Shown in pieces: positions 14,334-22,905 of a stretch of DNA of 64,000 nucleotides (positions within the stretch are counted from its first letter, which is position 1; each line of letters starts with the position of its first letter). Made by a program: the position numbers and the translations under genes. The stretch is from RGIG3159 sp034927685. Its GTDB lineage: Bacteria; Bacillota; Clostridia; Oscillospirales; Oscillospiraceae. The stretch is taken from assembly GCA_034927685.1 (NCBI GenBank), contig JAYFPO010000012.1, positions 1 through 64,000 on the forward strand, written 5' to 3'. The notes beneath the pieces are model-generated. The model did not search any database, had not been told where the DNA came from, and worked only from the letters and a program-made list of their open reading frames with translations.

Positions 14334-15578
14334 TTATTTTTTTGCCGCTGCGGTCAGTTTTGTTTCCTTTGCTCCCAACATCAGCAGCACGCATATCGCT
14401 GAAATGGCAATCATTCCGATCATGACAGCCGCGTGATTGCCGCCCAGCAGGGACGCCGCACCCAGAAACACAACGCCGCCCACATTGCCCGCAAACATCA
14501 GCAGCCCCTCCGAGGTGCCCTCCGATGTCGGATAGGCGCTCTCCGCGGCAAACGTCAGCACCACCGGCGCGCTGCCGATGATAAAGAAACCATAGAGCGC
14601 TCCTGCGGTGATCATGCCGCCCAAACCGCCTAGCACCATGAACAGGATCAGCCCGACAATGCCCAGAAGGCTGCTGAGAATCATGTACGGCAGACGCCTG
14701 CGGCGTTTGTCCTTGTCTGAAATCATGGATATGACAAAGCTGCCCACGATGCCCACGATCAGGACCACAACGCCCACGATGCCGGAGCCGGTCGCGTCCA
14801 CCGCGCCGTCGGTCATAGAGGAAATCAGCGGCTCGATCATGGTGAAAAATGTATTAAACACGCCCAATATGCAGAAAAACAAAATAATGCTGACCACAAA
14901 ATCCTTCTTTTTCAGCGCGGTTTTCATACCCTCCTTGAAGTCCGAACGCTTGGCGTCCGCCTCCGAGCACGGCGGCGTTGCCGGTTTTTCCTTGGCAAAC
15001 ACCAGAAACAAAATCGTCACCGCGGCCGCCGCCGCGCCGTAGATCCGCAGCATTCCGGGGATATTTCCCCCCCCTGCCAGCAGCAGCGGCGTTACAAGCA
15101 GTCCAACCGCCATCCCCACATAGTTGGCAAGCAGCCCGACGCCGTTGGCTGTGGCGCGTTCATTCTCCGGGAACCATTTTCCGGCGACCAGCCCGGGGGC
15201 ATTGAGGATAAAGGGCTGGGCCAGCGCAAAGCCACAGGTGGAAATCACCACCGCTTGATAGCTCGCGCCGAAAGCGCCGCGGGCAACCGCGCTGACGGCC
15301 ATCAGCACCGCGCTCAAGCCCACCACGCGTTTAAAGCCCCACTTTTCATAAGCGGCCATTGCCGGGAAGGAGAACGCGATCATGCCCACCATAAAAATGA
15401 TGGAAAGCAGATTGATGGCGCTCTCGCCTGTTGCGGCGTTTTCAAAGCCGTAATACTGCCAGGCTGTGGTGGTGACGGAGAAAAACGTTGCCCAAAGCAG
15501 CTGAAGTACCGCAGCGGTGAGCAGATAGACAACCAAAACAACCCAGCGATAGGAATATACCTTGTACTCTTGTTTCAA
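14334..15578 (-). CDS. MFS transporter
   Basis: A 414-residue major facilitator protein with about 12 hydrophobic segments and a central cytoplasmic loop (about residues 190-220, KEKPATPPCSEADAKRSDFKEG). The start is a TTG (15578): AAGGAGG lies 6 bases upstream and no ATG is suitably placed. The gene begins 11 bases after the kinase stop, so its ribosome site overlaps the end of that gene. It probably imports the substrate that the kinase phosphorylates; specificity cannot be told from sequence. The second operon has an ABC importer, so the two operons may handle different compounds. Confidence 0.85.
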   Translation of the reverse strand: MKQEYKVYSYRWVVLVVYLLTAAVLQLLWATFFSVTTTAWQYYGFENAATGESAINLLSIIFMVGMIAFSFPAMAAYEKWGFKRVVGLSAVLMAVSAVARGAFGASYQAVVISTCGFALAQPFILNAPGLVAGKWFPENERATANGVGLLANYVGMAVGLLVTPLLLAGGGNIPGMLRIYGAAAAAVTILFLVFAKEKPATPPCSEADAKRSDFKEGMKTALKKKDFVVSIILFFCILGVFNTFFTMIEPLISSMTDGAVDATGSGIVGVVVLIVGIVGSFVISMISDKDKRRRRLPYMILSSLLGIVGLILFMVLGGLGGMITAGALYGFFIIGSAPVVLTFAAESAYPTSEGTSEGLLMFAGNVGGVVFLGAASLLGGNHAAVMIGMIAISAICVLLMLGAKETKLTAAAKK

Positions 15579-15589
15579 ATGACGCCTCC

Positions 15590-17179
15590 TTACGGCTTTG
15601 CCGTATGCGCATATGCGGTATCGACTCTTTTTATGCCATCGGGTCCGTTCAGCGCCGCAAAGGCGCGCTTGTTATTGTAATAGAGGCTCGTGAAAACAGG
15701 AAACATTTTGTCGTAAACACCGGTGTTTTCCGGATTTGGCGTATAGGTAGCGGCAACCCTGATGATCCGCTTGACGTCTTTAATGTCCTTTACCATTTCA
15801 AAGTGCACCGCGAGCAAAGCCGCCGCACCCATCGCGCCCACCAACCGCGGATTTTCCACAACCTCCACCGGGCGGTTCAGCACATCAGCGAGCACCTGAC
15901 AGATATACGGCGCAATGGCGCTTCCGCCGCTGAAACGGACGGTTTTTGTGGTTTTAAAGGTTTTCTCAGATTCGGTCAGCATCCAGCGCATATGCAGGCA
16001 AATCCCCTCGATCACGGACTTTACCAAATCGCTCCCACGATTGATATTGCCGATATTAAAAAAAATGCCTCTTGCATTGGAGTCCTCAAACGGGCACCGG
16101 TTTCCGTGAATCCAGGGCGTAAACATTACGCCGTTGCTGCCCGCGGGTACGTCCGCAATATAATCGATCATATCATCATAGTCCAGCTCCGGAATCCCGT
16201 ACCGGTCTTTCACCCACTCCATGCACTTTCCGGAGGTTTCAATTTCCGCCATGTATACATAGGAGTTCGGGTCTGCGCTGACCAGCCCGGCGATGATGCT
16301 GTTGATGTCCAGATGAAGCCGGTCCACCGTGGTGCAGACCCAGCCGGACGTGCCGGAATAGACGTTGACGTCGCCCAGCTCGAGGCTGCCGGCGCCCACC
16401 TGACAGAGGCTGTAATCCGCGCCTCCGGCAAGAACGGGCGTGCCCGCCCTGAGCCCAAGCTCCTGCGCGACCGACTCGCGCAGCGTGCCGACCACATCGG
16501 TTGCCTTGCAAATATCGGGTAAATGTTTCATGTCAATGCCAAACATTCTGCATAGCTCTCTGCTCCAGCACTGATGTTTCACATCGTACAAAAAAGTCAC
16601 GCAGGCATCGTCCTGACTGGCCGTCATACTCCCGGTGGCCCGGCTGGTCAGGTACTCCTTGACGTCCAGCCATTTATGAGTTCTCGCGAAGATGTCCGGT
16701 TCGTTTTCCTTGACCCAGAGATATTTCCAGAGCGGGTCCTTGTCGCTTGCGGATACCGCGCCGGTAATGTGCAAAAAGCGGAGCAGCCGATGGAGACTGA
16801 TTCCCTCCACTTTCAGGCCTCGGCGCATCCCTTCGTCAAATTGTTTTGCCGCGCGGGTGTCCATGCAGCTCATGCAGGGACGCAGCGCGTTTCCGTCCGC
16901 GTCTACCATCACCACTGCCTGGGCCTGTGAGCAAAATGAGATTCCGCCAATTTCTTCGCTGGAGATTTTTGTGCGCTGGAGCAATTTTTTGGTGCTCTCC
17001 GCAATGGCCGACCACCAGTCCTCGGGGTCCTGCTCCGCGCCGCCGTTTTCAAGAACATGCAGCGCATAGCTTTCCACCTCTCCGTCAATAAAGCGGACGC
17101 TGTCTTCGGACGAGATTCGAAACAGACACGCTTTAAGCCCGGTCGTTCCCACATCGTATGCAAGTACAATTTTTGACAT
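15590..17179 (-). CDS. FGGY-family carbohydrate kinase
   Basis: A 529-residue FGGY kinase starting MSKIVLAYDVGTTGLKA, with GAGGAGG before the ATG. DVGTTGLK near the N-terminus is the first phosphate loop. GGADYSLCQVGAGS around residue 255 carries the likely catalytic Asp. FSGGSAIAPYICQVLADVLNRPVEV around residue 430 is the C-terminal FGGY signature region. The family phosphorylates pentoses, hexoses, polyols and tetritols with ATP; the sequence looks closest to xylulokinase-like members, but substrate cannot be set. It is the first gene of the operon and faces the TetR regulator. Confidence 0.9.
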   Translation of the reverse strand: MSKIVLAYDVGTTGLKACLFRISSEDSVRFIDGEVESYALHVLENGGAEQDPEDWWSAIAESTKKLLQRTKISSEEIGGISFCSQAQAVVMVDADGNALRPCMSCMDTRAAKQFDEGMRRGLKVEGISLHRLLRFLHITGAVSASDKDPLWKYLWVKENEPDIFARTHKWLDVKEYLTSRATGSMTASQDDACVTFLYDVKHQCWSRELCRMFGIDMKHLPDICKATDVVGTLRESVAQELGLRAGTPVLAGGADYSLCQVGAGSLELGDVNVYSGTSGWVCTTVDRLHLDINSIIAGLVSADPNSYVYMAEIETSGKCMEWVKDRYGIPELDYDDMIDYIADVPAGSNGVMFTPWIHGNRCPFEDSNARGIFFNIGNINRGSDLVKSVIEGICLHMRWMLTESEKTFKTTKTVRFSGGSAIAPYICQVLADVLNRPVEVVENPRLVGAMGAAALLAVHFEMVKDIKDVKRIIRVAATYTPNPENTGVYDKMFPVFTSLYYNNKRAFAALNGPDGIKRVDTAYAHTAKP

Positions 17180-17226
17180 GTGACATCCTCCTCGGTACTA
17201 AAATAGGTCTCTGTCTTTGCATAAAA

Positions 17227-17256
17227 AGTATATACCCACCAAAATAAATATGTCAA
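17227..17256 (-). promoter_or_regulatory. Promoter of the FGGY-MFS-aminotransferase-RLP operon
   Basis: On the minus strand TTGACA (17256-17251) and TATACT (17232-17227) with an 18-base spacer, about 48 bases upstream of the kinase start. Confidence 0.75.
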
Positions 17257-17281
17257 TACATTATTGCACTCATATACAATA

Positions 17282-17300
17282 TTTGTCTACAGTATACAAA
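17282..17300. promoter_or_regulatory. 19-bp palindrome, probable TetR operator
   Basis: TTTGTCTACAGTATACAAA matches TTTGTnTACnGTAnACAAA on both strands; flanking A/T extend the symmetry to 21 bp. It lies 26 bp upstream of the kinase-operon -35 and about 100 bp from the tetR-like promoter, in the divergent region. Confidence 0.7.
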
Positions 17301-17399
17301 TTTCTACATTTTCTTTTTCTCTTCGCGCCGCAAAAATAGTCATTTTTCCAGTCGCCCATAATTATACGCAGGTTAAAAATTGAACTCTATAAAATAAAC

Positions 17400-17427
17400 T
17401 TGCAAAATATCAAATCCGGGTTATAAT
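17400..17427 (+). promoter_or_regulatory. Promoter of the TetR-family gene
   Basis: TTGCAA (17400-17405) and TATAAT (17422-17427) with a 16-base spacer. Transcription should start near 17434, after an ATG at 17431, which supports the ATG at 17464. Confidence 0.7.
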
Positions 17428-17463
17428 AAAATGTACAATAAAGATAAAGGAAAGCTAGTAATT

Positions 17464-18081
17464 ATGAAGAAAGCGGCCCCAAAATTGTCGCTGCGAGAGC
17501 GAAAAAAACTTCAGGTCGAAACGGAAATTACAAAAAACGCTCTGCGCTTATTCCAGAAAAAAGGCTATGCCGCGGTCAGTATTGAAGAAATTGCCGAGTG
17601 CGCCAACATCTCCAAAGGTACATTTTACAATTACTTTCCAAATAAGGACGATGTTTTAATCAAGATCGCGCATAACTCGATGAGAATCGTTTCTGACCGG
17701 CTCGACGTCATGCCGGATCATAGCGATCCGGTGAATCTGCTGCGGCAGACTTTTTATTTTCTTCTGGACGATATTTATTCCTGGCAGACAGTTGCCCGCG
17801 AAATTGCGCTTGCGGGCGTTACCAACGAAAACGCCCGCAACGTTGTTTATCAATTAATTGTGGACAATGTGCGCCGCGCACAGGAGATTGGGGTATTTCG
17901 CAAGGATTACAGCTATGATGTGATTGCGCGCTCCCTCATGGGCATTTATTACATTGCTATTTTTGGGCTGGATCCAAGTCTTTCCCTGGCGGAATGTAAA
18001 GCACAGTTGAACACCGCGTTTTCCATCATACTGGAGGGCGTTTTGTGCGACAAGGCAGTCAGTACAGAAAAACAGCAGTGA
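17464..18081 (+). CDS. TetR-family transcriptional regulator
   Basis: A 205-residue regulator. The ATG at 17464 (MKKAAPKLSLRERKK) is preferred over one at 17431 because the latter lies at or before the predicted transcription start and has no ribosome site, whereas AAGGAAAG precedes 17464. The HTH is at about residues 20-66 (EITKNALRLFQKKGYAAVSIEEIAE and ISKGTFYNYFPNKDDVL). The remainder is the helical ligand-binding and dimerisation domain. It faces the FGGY-RLP operon across the 19-bp palindrome and probably represses it until a pathway intermediate binds; the inducer is unknown. Confidence 0.9.
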   Translation: MKKAAPKLSLRERKKLQVETEITKNALRLFQKKGYAAVSIEEIAECANISKGTFYNYFPNKDDVLIKIAHNSMRIVSDRLDVMPDHSDPVNLLRQTFYFLLDDIYSWQTVAREIALAGVTNENARNVVYQLIVDNVRRAQEIGVFRKDYSYDVIARSLMGIYYIAIFGLDPSLSLAECKAQLNTAFSIILEGVLCDKAVSTEKQQ

Positions 18082-18084
18082 AAA

Positions 18085-18116
18085 AATGCACCACGTTCTC
18101 GTAAACGTGGTGCATT
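18085..18116. terminator. Hairpin after the TetR gene
   Basis: AATGCACCACGTT (18085-18097) pairs perfectly with AACGTGGTGCATT (18104-18116). It follows the stop by 3 bases. No T-run follows on the plus strand; an A-run precedes it, giving a T-tail on the minus strand. Confidence 0.55.
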
Positions 18117-18584
18117 ACAGCCCCTTCTCTGTCTGTTTGGCATGGTACATCAGGATGCTTTTTCACCTAAAATCGGATAATTCATCGCCTGGCACGCATT
18201 CCCGCCGGAGTTAGCATCTAATGACCAATCGCTGGAATTCAGCCACAACCCGCCGCCAAGTTTGGAATGATAGAAATACATGCCAATCAACAAGTTTGGC
18301 GCTCCTTCCATTGTCAGGAATTGATCAGAGACATGGATCGTGTCCATATTCAGACCATTCTGCACAAAAATTCCATCACCCGACGATGCCGTTCCACACT
18401 GCTTTTCGCAGTTGGAACGGCATATTTTCATCGAAGTTCGTCTGGAAAAATCGGACTGCCGCGAGGATGGTTCCTGGCGTCAAGTACCGCGCACAACGAA
18501 ATGCTCACGCGCGGACACAAATGCCTGCGCTTCACGCGGGCATCCCCATGAGAGAACTGCGGCGTCCCGAAATCATGTTCTTTG
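18117..18584. other. Intergenic region between convergent genes
   Basis: No gene is supported. A minus-strand frame (18150-18431) has no ribosome site or recognisable pattern. A hairpin with arms 18388-18402 and 18408-18421 (GCCGTTCCA...TGGAACGGC, one bulge) may end minus-strand transcription from the class V aminotransferase. Confidence 0.5.
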
Positions 18585-19676
18585 TTACATGGCCGCCAGG
18601 CAGGATTTTACGGCCTCGAGCATGTTGTAGCAGTCCTGCTCGTAAATTTCACCCATGTTGGCCATTTGAATCATGCCCTGCTTGGCATAGTCCCCCTTGC
18701 CAACGTAGAAGGTGTAGCCTCTCTCTTCCATTCCTGCCAGAAACTTCGCCGCATCCACGCCCGCCGGCAGGAAAACTGAGGTCACTGTGTTGGACATATG
18801 CCCGTCCAGCAGAAGCCGCATACCCAGCTTCTTCACCCCATCGCGGATAATCGCCGCACAGCGCTGGTATCTGGCAATCCGTCCCGCCAGCGTCTCCTCT
18901 TCCACAATGTTCGTCAGCGCCACGTTCAGCGGCCAGAACAGGTTCACGTTCGGCGTGTTCGGCGTCTGATGCGTCGTCACCGCGCTCTGATAGTGCTTAT
19001 ACAGACTCAAATACACGTTCTTGCACTGATCGGCCGTCAGGCTCTCCAGCAGGCTCTTGCGTGCGCATAGGTACGCTGAACCCGGAAACGCGCCCACGCA
19101 CTTGCCGCCTACCGACGTGGCAATGGCAATGTTCTTGTCCACGACGTCAATGTTCTCGCCGCCCGCCGCCGATACACAGTCCACAGACAGGAGCTTATTG
19201 TATTTTTTACACAGCGCGCCCACTTCCTTTACGGGGTTAATCATGCCCGTGCAGGTCTCGTGAAACACCATCGCAACCACTTTGACTTCGGGATGCGACG
19301 CCATGGTCTTTTCAATCACATCCAAATCCGGGTAGCTCGCCCACGCGAACGGGCAGTCCACCAGAGGAATCCTGTACTTATTGATGATCTCCAGCAGCCG
19401 TTCCCCGAACATGCCGTTGCGGATCAGCATCACTGCATCGCCCTCGCAGAACAGGGACGACAGCACCGTTTCATTGGCAGAAGTTCCCGAGCCGGAGACG
19501 ATCACGCTGTAGTAGGAATCGTCGGCATGAAACAGCTTCAGAATCTTTTCCTGCGTGCTCAGAAACATATCCTCAAATTCCTTGCTTCTGTGGCAAATGT
19601 CATAGTGCAGAAGTGCGTGGCGCACATTGTCCTTTACCATGACAGGGCCCGGGCTGAACAGTTTGGGTGCACTCAT
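18585..19676 (-). CDS. Class V aminotransferase (serine/alanine-pyruvate or PhnW-like)
   Basis: A 363-residue PLP enzyme of the small-molecule aminotransferase class V; GGAGG precedes the ATG. LFSPGPVMV and DICHRSKEFE near the N-terminus, HETCTGMINPV (139-149), Asp166 and Schiff-base Lys192 (SVGGKCVGAFPG) give the family pattern. The CHR..EF motif is shared with 2-aminoethylphosphonate aminotransferases (PhnW) and with serine-glyoxylate enzymes. No phosphonatase gene is nearby, so the substrate is open. It lies 205 bp downstream of the M81 gene in the same direction; an inverted repeat CAACGA-N10-TCGTTG (19766-19787) in that gap may be a separate control site. Confidence 0.85.
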   Translation of the reverse strand: MSAPKLFSPGPVMVKDNVRHALLHYDICHRSKEFEDMFLSTQEKILKLFHADDSYYSVIVSGSGTSANETVLSSLFCEGDAVMLIRNGMFGERLLEIINKYRIPLVDCPFAWASYPDLDVIEKTMASHPEVKVVAMVFHETCTGMINPVKEVGALCKKYNKLLSVDCVSAAGGENIDVVDKNIAIATSVGGKCVGAFPGSAYLCARKSLLESLTADQCKNVYLSLYKHYQSAVTTHQTPNTPNVNLFWPLNVALTNIVEEETLAGRIARYQRCAAIIRDGVKKLGMRLLLDGHMSNTVTSVFLPAGVDAAKFLAGMEERGYTFYVGKGDYAKQGMIQMANMGEIYEQDCYNMLEAVKSCLAAM

Positions 19677-19881
19677 TTGAAATTACCTCCATTTGATTGT
19701 TTGTATTCATTTATGATAAAAACGCACAATTTCTGTTGGAATGATTGCAGATTCCATCTATTCCTCAACGATTTTCGTTTTTCGTTGGATTTCGCAAAAT
19801 GATTCAAATTCGCGGCGTAAGGCGCGCGCACGGGCCGCGCACTGGGTTCCCAGTGGACGGCTGGCGCTGTGGATGCGGAAA

Positions 19882-21396
19882 TCAGCCGCGGCGCAGCCGG
19901 GCCGGAGCCGGTTGGTAATCCGGGGCAAGATCAAAGGGGTAGAAGTTCTTCGGCAGATACTTCCAGTCGAATCGCTTGAGGTTTGCCGCGCCCGCGCCGG
20001 GCGTATCCGCAAAACAGAACTCGCTGGCAAAGGAACCGTAGGGAACGCGGAAGGACGTATTGGCCTTCACAACCACCAGATCACACAGCTTTGGTTCAAT
20101 GCCAAAGTGACGCAGAATCTGCGGGTCACCGGAGGCTGCTGTGTCCTCGCATACCATAATTTCAATGGAACCAAAGCGCAGCACCGCAGACATTCCCACA
20201 TGGCAGGGAAATCCTCGTCCTGCCGGGCCCTCCTGGAGGTAGGCGCCGTCGTGCAGCGAGCGAACCTGGCCGACGGCTACCAGGGGTCCCGGCATACCGG
20301 GGGTAAACTTGGCGCCCAAGGTGAACTTTGCGGTATTGCCCACGCCGACGTCAAAGGCCTGCTGCACCGCCTCCGGATCCTTGACAAACATCCCTGCCCG
20401 AATGGTGGAGCCGCGCTCGATCATCCGCAGCGCTACCACAACACTGTCGCCCACCGCGCCGCCGTTGGGCGAGTCCGCTGCATCTACGAGAATGACAGGC
20501 TTGGGTATCTTTGGATTCTCCGCGCAGTCGATGACCTCGTCGACACTCATGAGTTTGGGCCAGTAGCCATCCCGGTTATCGTAGAGCTTTTGCGCCAGAA
20601 GGTCTGTATAGGTTCTGGCCGTCGGCTCGTCGGCAGCGATCACCGTCACGGTTGATCCAATGTCAGGGATATCCAGCCAGGGCTGGACCTGGAAGGTCGT
20701 AAAATCGAGGATTTTCCCCTCTTCGATGAGCTGGTTTCCATAATCGATGACACTTTTGAACGGCCCTTCCAGAGAGGTATAGCCCACGGGAGGCACCATC
20801 ATGGGAATGATGGTGGAGGCCTGGCAGGTTGGCTCGCCCAGAAGCTTGCGCATCCCGAGCTTTGCCGCGCGGTAACCGGTCTCATAAAAATCGACATGGG
20901 GATAGGTCTGGTAGCCACAGATAATATCCGTGCTGCGGAGCATGCGCTCCGTCACATTGGCATGGAGATCAAAGGAGGCAGCAATGACAACCTTCTCATC
21001 AACCTGCTCGCGGAGAAACTCCAGAAATGCGCCGCAGGCGTCATCCTCGCTCTCGGTGCAGGTCGCACCATGGCACGAGGCAAAGATCGCGTCAAAGGGC
21101 GCCTCTGTCTCAATGTAATGGCGCATGCGTGTCAGCAGCAGCGCAAACACGGGATCCTCTACGCGCCCGCCGGAGGAGCTATAGAGAGAGATTGCAGGGA
21201 TCACCTCACCACCGGCAGCTTCTGCGGCATCCATCATGCCGTGAAAGGCGCAGGGCAGCGTTTTGCACAGCTCATAGGCTTTCTTCCCCTCGGCATACCG
21301 GACGGCGGAAAACCCGCTCAGCGGCATCGCAATGGGGTTAAAGGTATTTGTTTCTTCATGGAACTCGCAGATTAACACGCGTTTCCTCTTATTCAT
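19882..21396 (-). CDS. M81 (MlrC-like) metalloenzyme
   Basis: A 504-residue protein. The start ATG 21396 (MNKRKRVLICEFHEETNTF) follows AGGAAACAG; the open frame extends 78 codons further but that part overlaps the kinase gene. CEFHEETNTFNP, SCHGA, SFDLHANV and DAADSPNGGAVGDS are typical of the M81/MlrC family, which includes microcystinase C; Asp/His residues in them probably hold zinc. Most members are not microcystin enzymes and act on small amides or peptides of unknown type. It follows the FGGY kinase by 16 bp in the ABC-importer operon, suggesting that it hydrolyses an imported amide or peptide-like compound. Confidence 0.85.
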   Translation of the reverse strand: MNKRKRVLICEFHEETNTFNPIAMPLSGFSAVRYAEGKKAYELCKTLPCAFHGMMDAAEAAGGEVIPAISLYSSSGGRVEDPVFALLLTRMRHYIETEAPFDAIFASCHGATCTESEDDACGAFLEFLREQVDEKVVIAASFDLHANVTERMLRSTDIICGYQTYPHVDFYETGYRAAKLGMRKLLGEPTCQASTIIPMMVPPVGYTSLEGPFKSVIDYGNQLIEEGKILDFTTFQVQPWLDIPDIGSTVTVIAADEPTARTYTDLLAQKLYDNRDGYWPKLMSVDEVIDCAENPKIPKPVILVDAADSPNGGAVGDSVVVALRMIERGSTIRAGMFVKDPEAVQQAFDVGVGNTAKFTLGAKFTPGMPGPLVAVGQVRSLHDGAYLQEGPAGRGFPCHVGMSAVLRFGSIEIMVCEDTAASGDPQILRHFGIEPKLCDLVVVKANTSFRVPYGSFASEFCFADTPGAGAANLKRFDWKYLPKNFYPFDLAPDYQPAPARLRRG

Positions 21397-21412
21397 CTCT
21401 GCTGTTTCCTTC

Positions 21413-22885
21413 CTATTTGTTATTAAACAGAGGCTCGACCGCGCTGTACAGGCGCTCAAATTTAGCAAAGGCGTCCGTGTAAGCCTGAACATTCTCCGGC
21501 TTTGGTTCATAACGATGCGCAACCACAATCTTGCCGTCCGCTTCGCCCAAATCCCTGCAAACCCCCAGCCCCACCAGCACGCAGTAAGCTGTGCCAATGG
21601 CCCCGGTATGCTTGGTGTCTCGCGGAACATTCACCGGAACCTCCATGATATCCGCGAGCATCTGCATCCAGACCGGGCTCAGCGAACCGCCGCCAATGGC
21701 AGACAGTTCTTTCGGGCTATCATAGCCCTTTTGCCGTTCATACTGCCGGCTGCACATCCGCAGGGTGTAGGAAATACCCTCCATCACCGCGCGGGTCATA
21801 TGGCGCCGATCATGCTGGGCCCCGAGATTCCAGAAGGTGCCTCGCGCTTCAGGGCCCATCGGCGGGCGCTCCCCATAAAACCAGGGCAGTGCAATCAGGC
21901 CCTCGCTGCCGGCCGGGATCTGCTCCAGTTCCCGGTTCACCAGGTCGAAAACGCCGTCGCCCAACTCCGCAGACTCCGCCATATAGAAGCGGCTCACCGC
22001 CCAGTTGAAGCTCAGACCAATGGCGTTCATCGCACTCAACGCAAGATCGCGGGTCGCGTCAAAGGGAGAAACATACAGTTCCTTTGCGCTGTGCGGTACA
22101 CTGTAGGCAACCCAGCCGGAGGTACCAAAGTAAATATGCGCCCCACCCAATCGGGCACTGCCGGAGCCAATGGCATTGGCGGGAATATCTCCGCAGCCGC
22201 CAAAAACCGGGATTCCGGGAACCAATCCCATCTCAGCCGCGGCTGTCGGCGTGACATGACCCACCAGTTCAGAGCTGTTGACCCATTTGGGGAATTTGCG
22301 CAGCTCCAGGCCGGAGAAGGACAGGATCTCCGCATACCGCTTCTGCAAAACGGGGTCGAAGGACCGAACGAAGCAGTTGGAAAGATCCATTGCCGCTTCC
22401 CCGGTTGCCTTCCACTTTAGGAAGGAGTTTGCCTCGAAAATGAGTGCCGCCTGATCGTAAATTTCCGGGCAGTTTTCCCGGAACCACATCAGCTTTGGCC
22501 AGTAATCAGCGGCGCAGAACAGATTCTCCCCAAATTGGGCGTTGAGCCGTTCGGCCTGGTCTCCAGCGCGGCAATCGAGCCAGATGATGCTGTTGTGCAG
22601 CACGCGGCCATCGCGGTCGACGGGAATGATCCCCTTCCACTGCGTACTGAACGCCAGCCCCGCAGCCCGGGCCGGATCCACAGCGCACCTCGCGATGACC
22701 TGCCGGGTTGCCTGGCAGACGCCCTGCCAGTAAAGCGCCGGATCCTGTTCGGCCCAGCCTTCGTGCTCCACATACAGCGGATACGACGCGGCCGCCGTGC
22801 CGAACACTTCCCCCTGCATACTCACAAGCGCAACTTTTACCCCACTGGTACCAAGATCATAGGCAATCACAAAGTTCTGATCCAC
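21413..22885 (-). CDS. FGGY-family carbohydrate kinase (xylulokinase-like)
   Basis: A 490-residue FGGY kinase (MDQNFVIAYDLGTSGVKVAL). DLGTSGVK is the N-terminal phosphate loop; GGCGDIPANAIGSG at about residue 228 includes the probable catalytic Asp; IGGGSLSPVWMQMLADIMEVPVNV at about residue 400 is the C-terminal signature region. It resembles the first FGGY kinase in layout but not closely in sequence, so the two operons probably phosphorylate related but different substrates. It starts 20 bp downstream of the second ATPase gene of the importer and belongs to that operon. Confidence 0.9.
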   Translation of the reverse strand: MDQNFVIAYDLGTSGVKVALVSMQGEVFGTAAASYPLYVEHEGWAEQDPALYWQGVCQATRQVIARCAVDPARAAGLAFSTQWKGIIPVDRDGRVLHNSIIWLDCRAGDQAERLNAQFGENLFCAADYWPKLMWFRENCPEIYDQAALIFEANSFLKWKATGEAAMDLSNCFVRSFDPVLQKRYAEILSFSGLELRKFPKWVNSSELVGHVTPTAAAEMGLVPGIPVFGGCGDIPANAIGSGSARLGGAHIYFGTSGWVAYSVPHSAKELYVSPFDATRDLALSAMNAIGLSFNWAVSRFYMAESAELGDGVFDLVNRELEQIPAGSEGLIALPWFYGERPPMGPEARGTFWNLGAQHDRRHMTRAVMEGISYTLRMCSRQYERQKGYDSPKELSAIGGGSLSPVWMQMLADIMEVPVNVPRDTKHTGAIGTAYCVLVGLGVCRDLGEADGKIVVAHRYEPKPENVQAYTDAFAKFERLYSAVEPLFNNK

Positions 22886-22905
22886 TTGCGCTCGCCACCT
22901 TTCTT

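Noticed and set aside
18150..18431. 93-codon minus-strand frame
   Set aside because: No ribosome site and no recognisable family. It also crosses a hairpin.
21397..21630. 78-codon N-terminal extension of the M81 protein
   Set aside because: It overlaps the FGGY kinase gene and does not resemble the family; AGGAAACAG marks the start at 21396.
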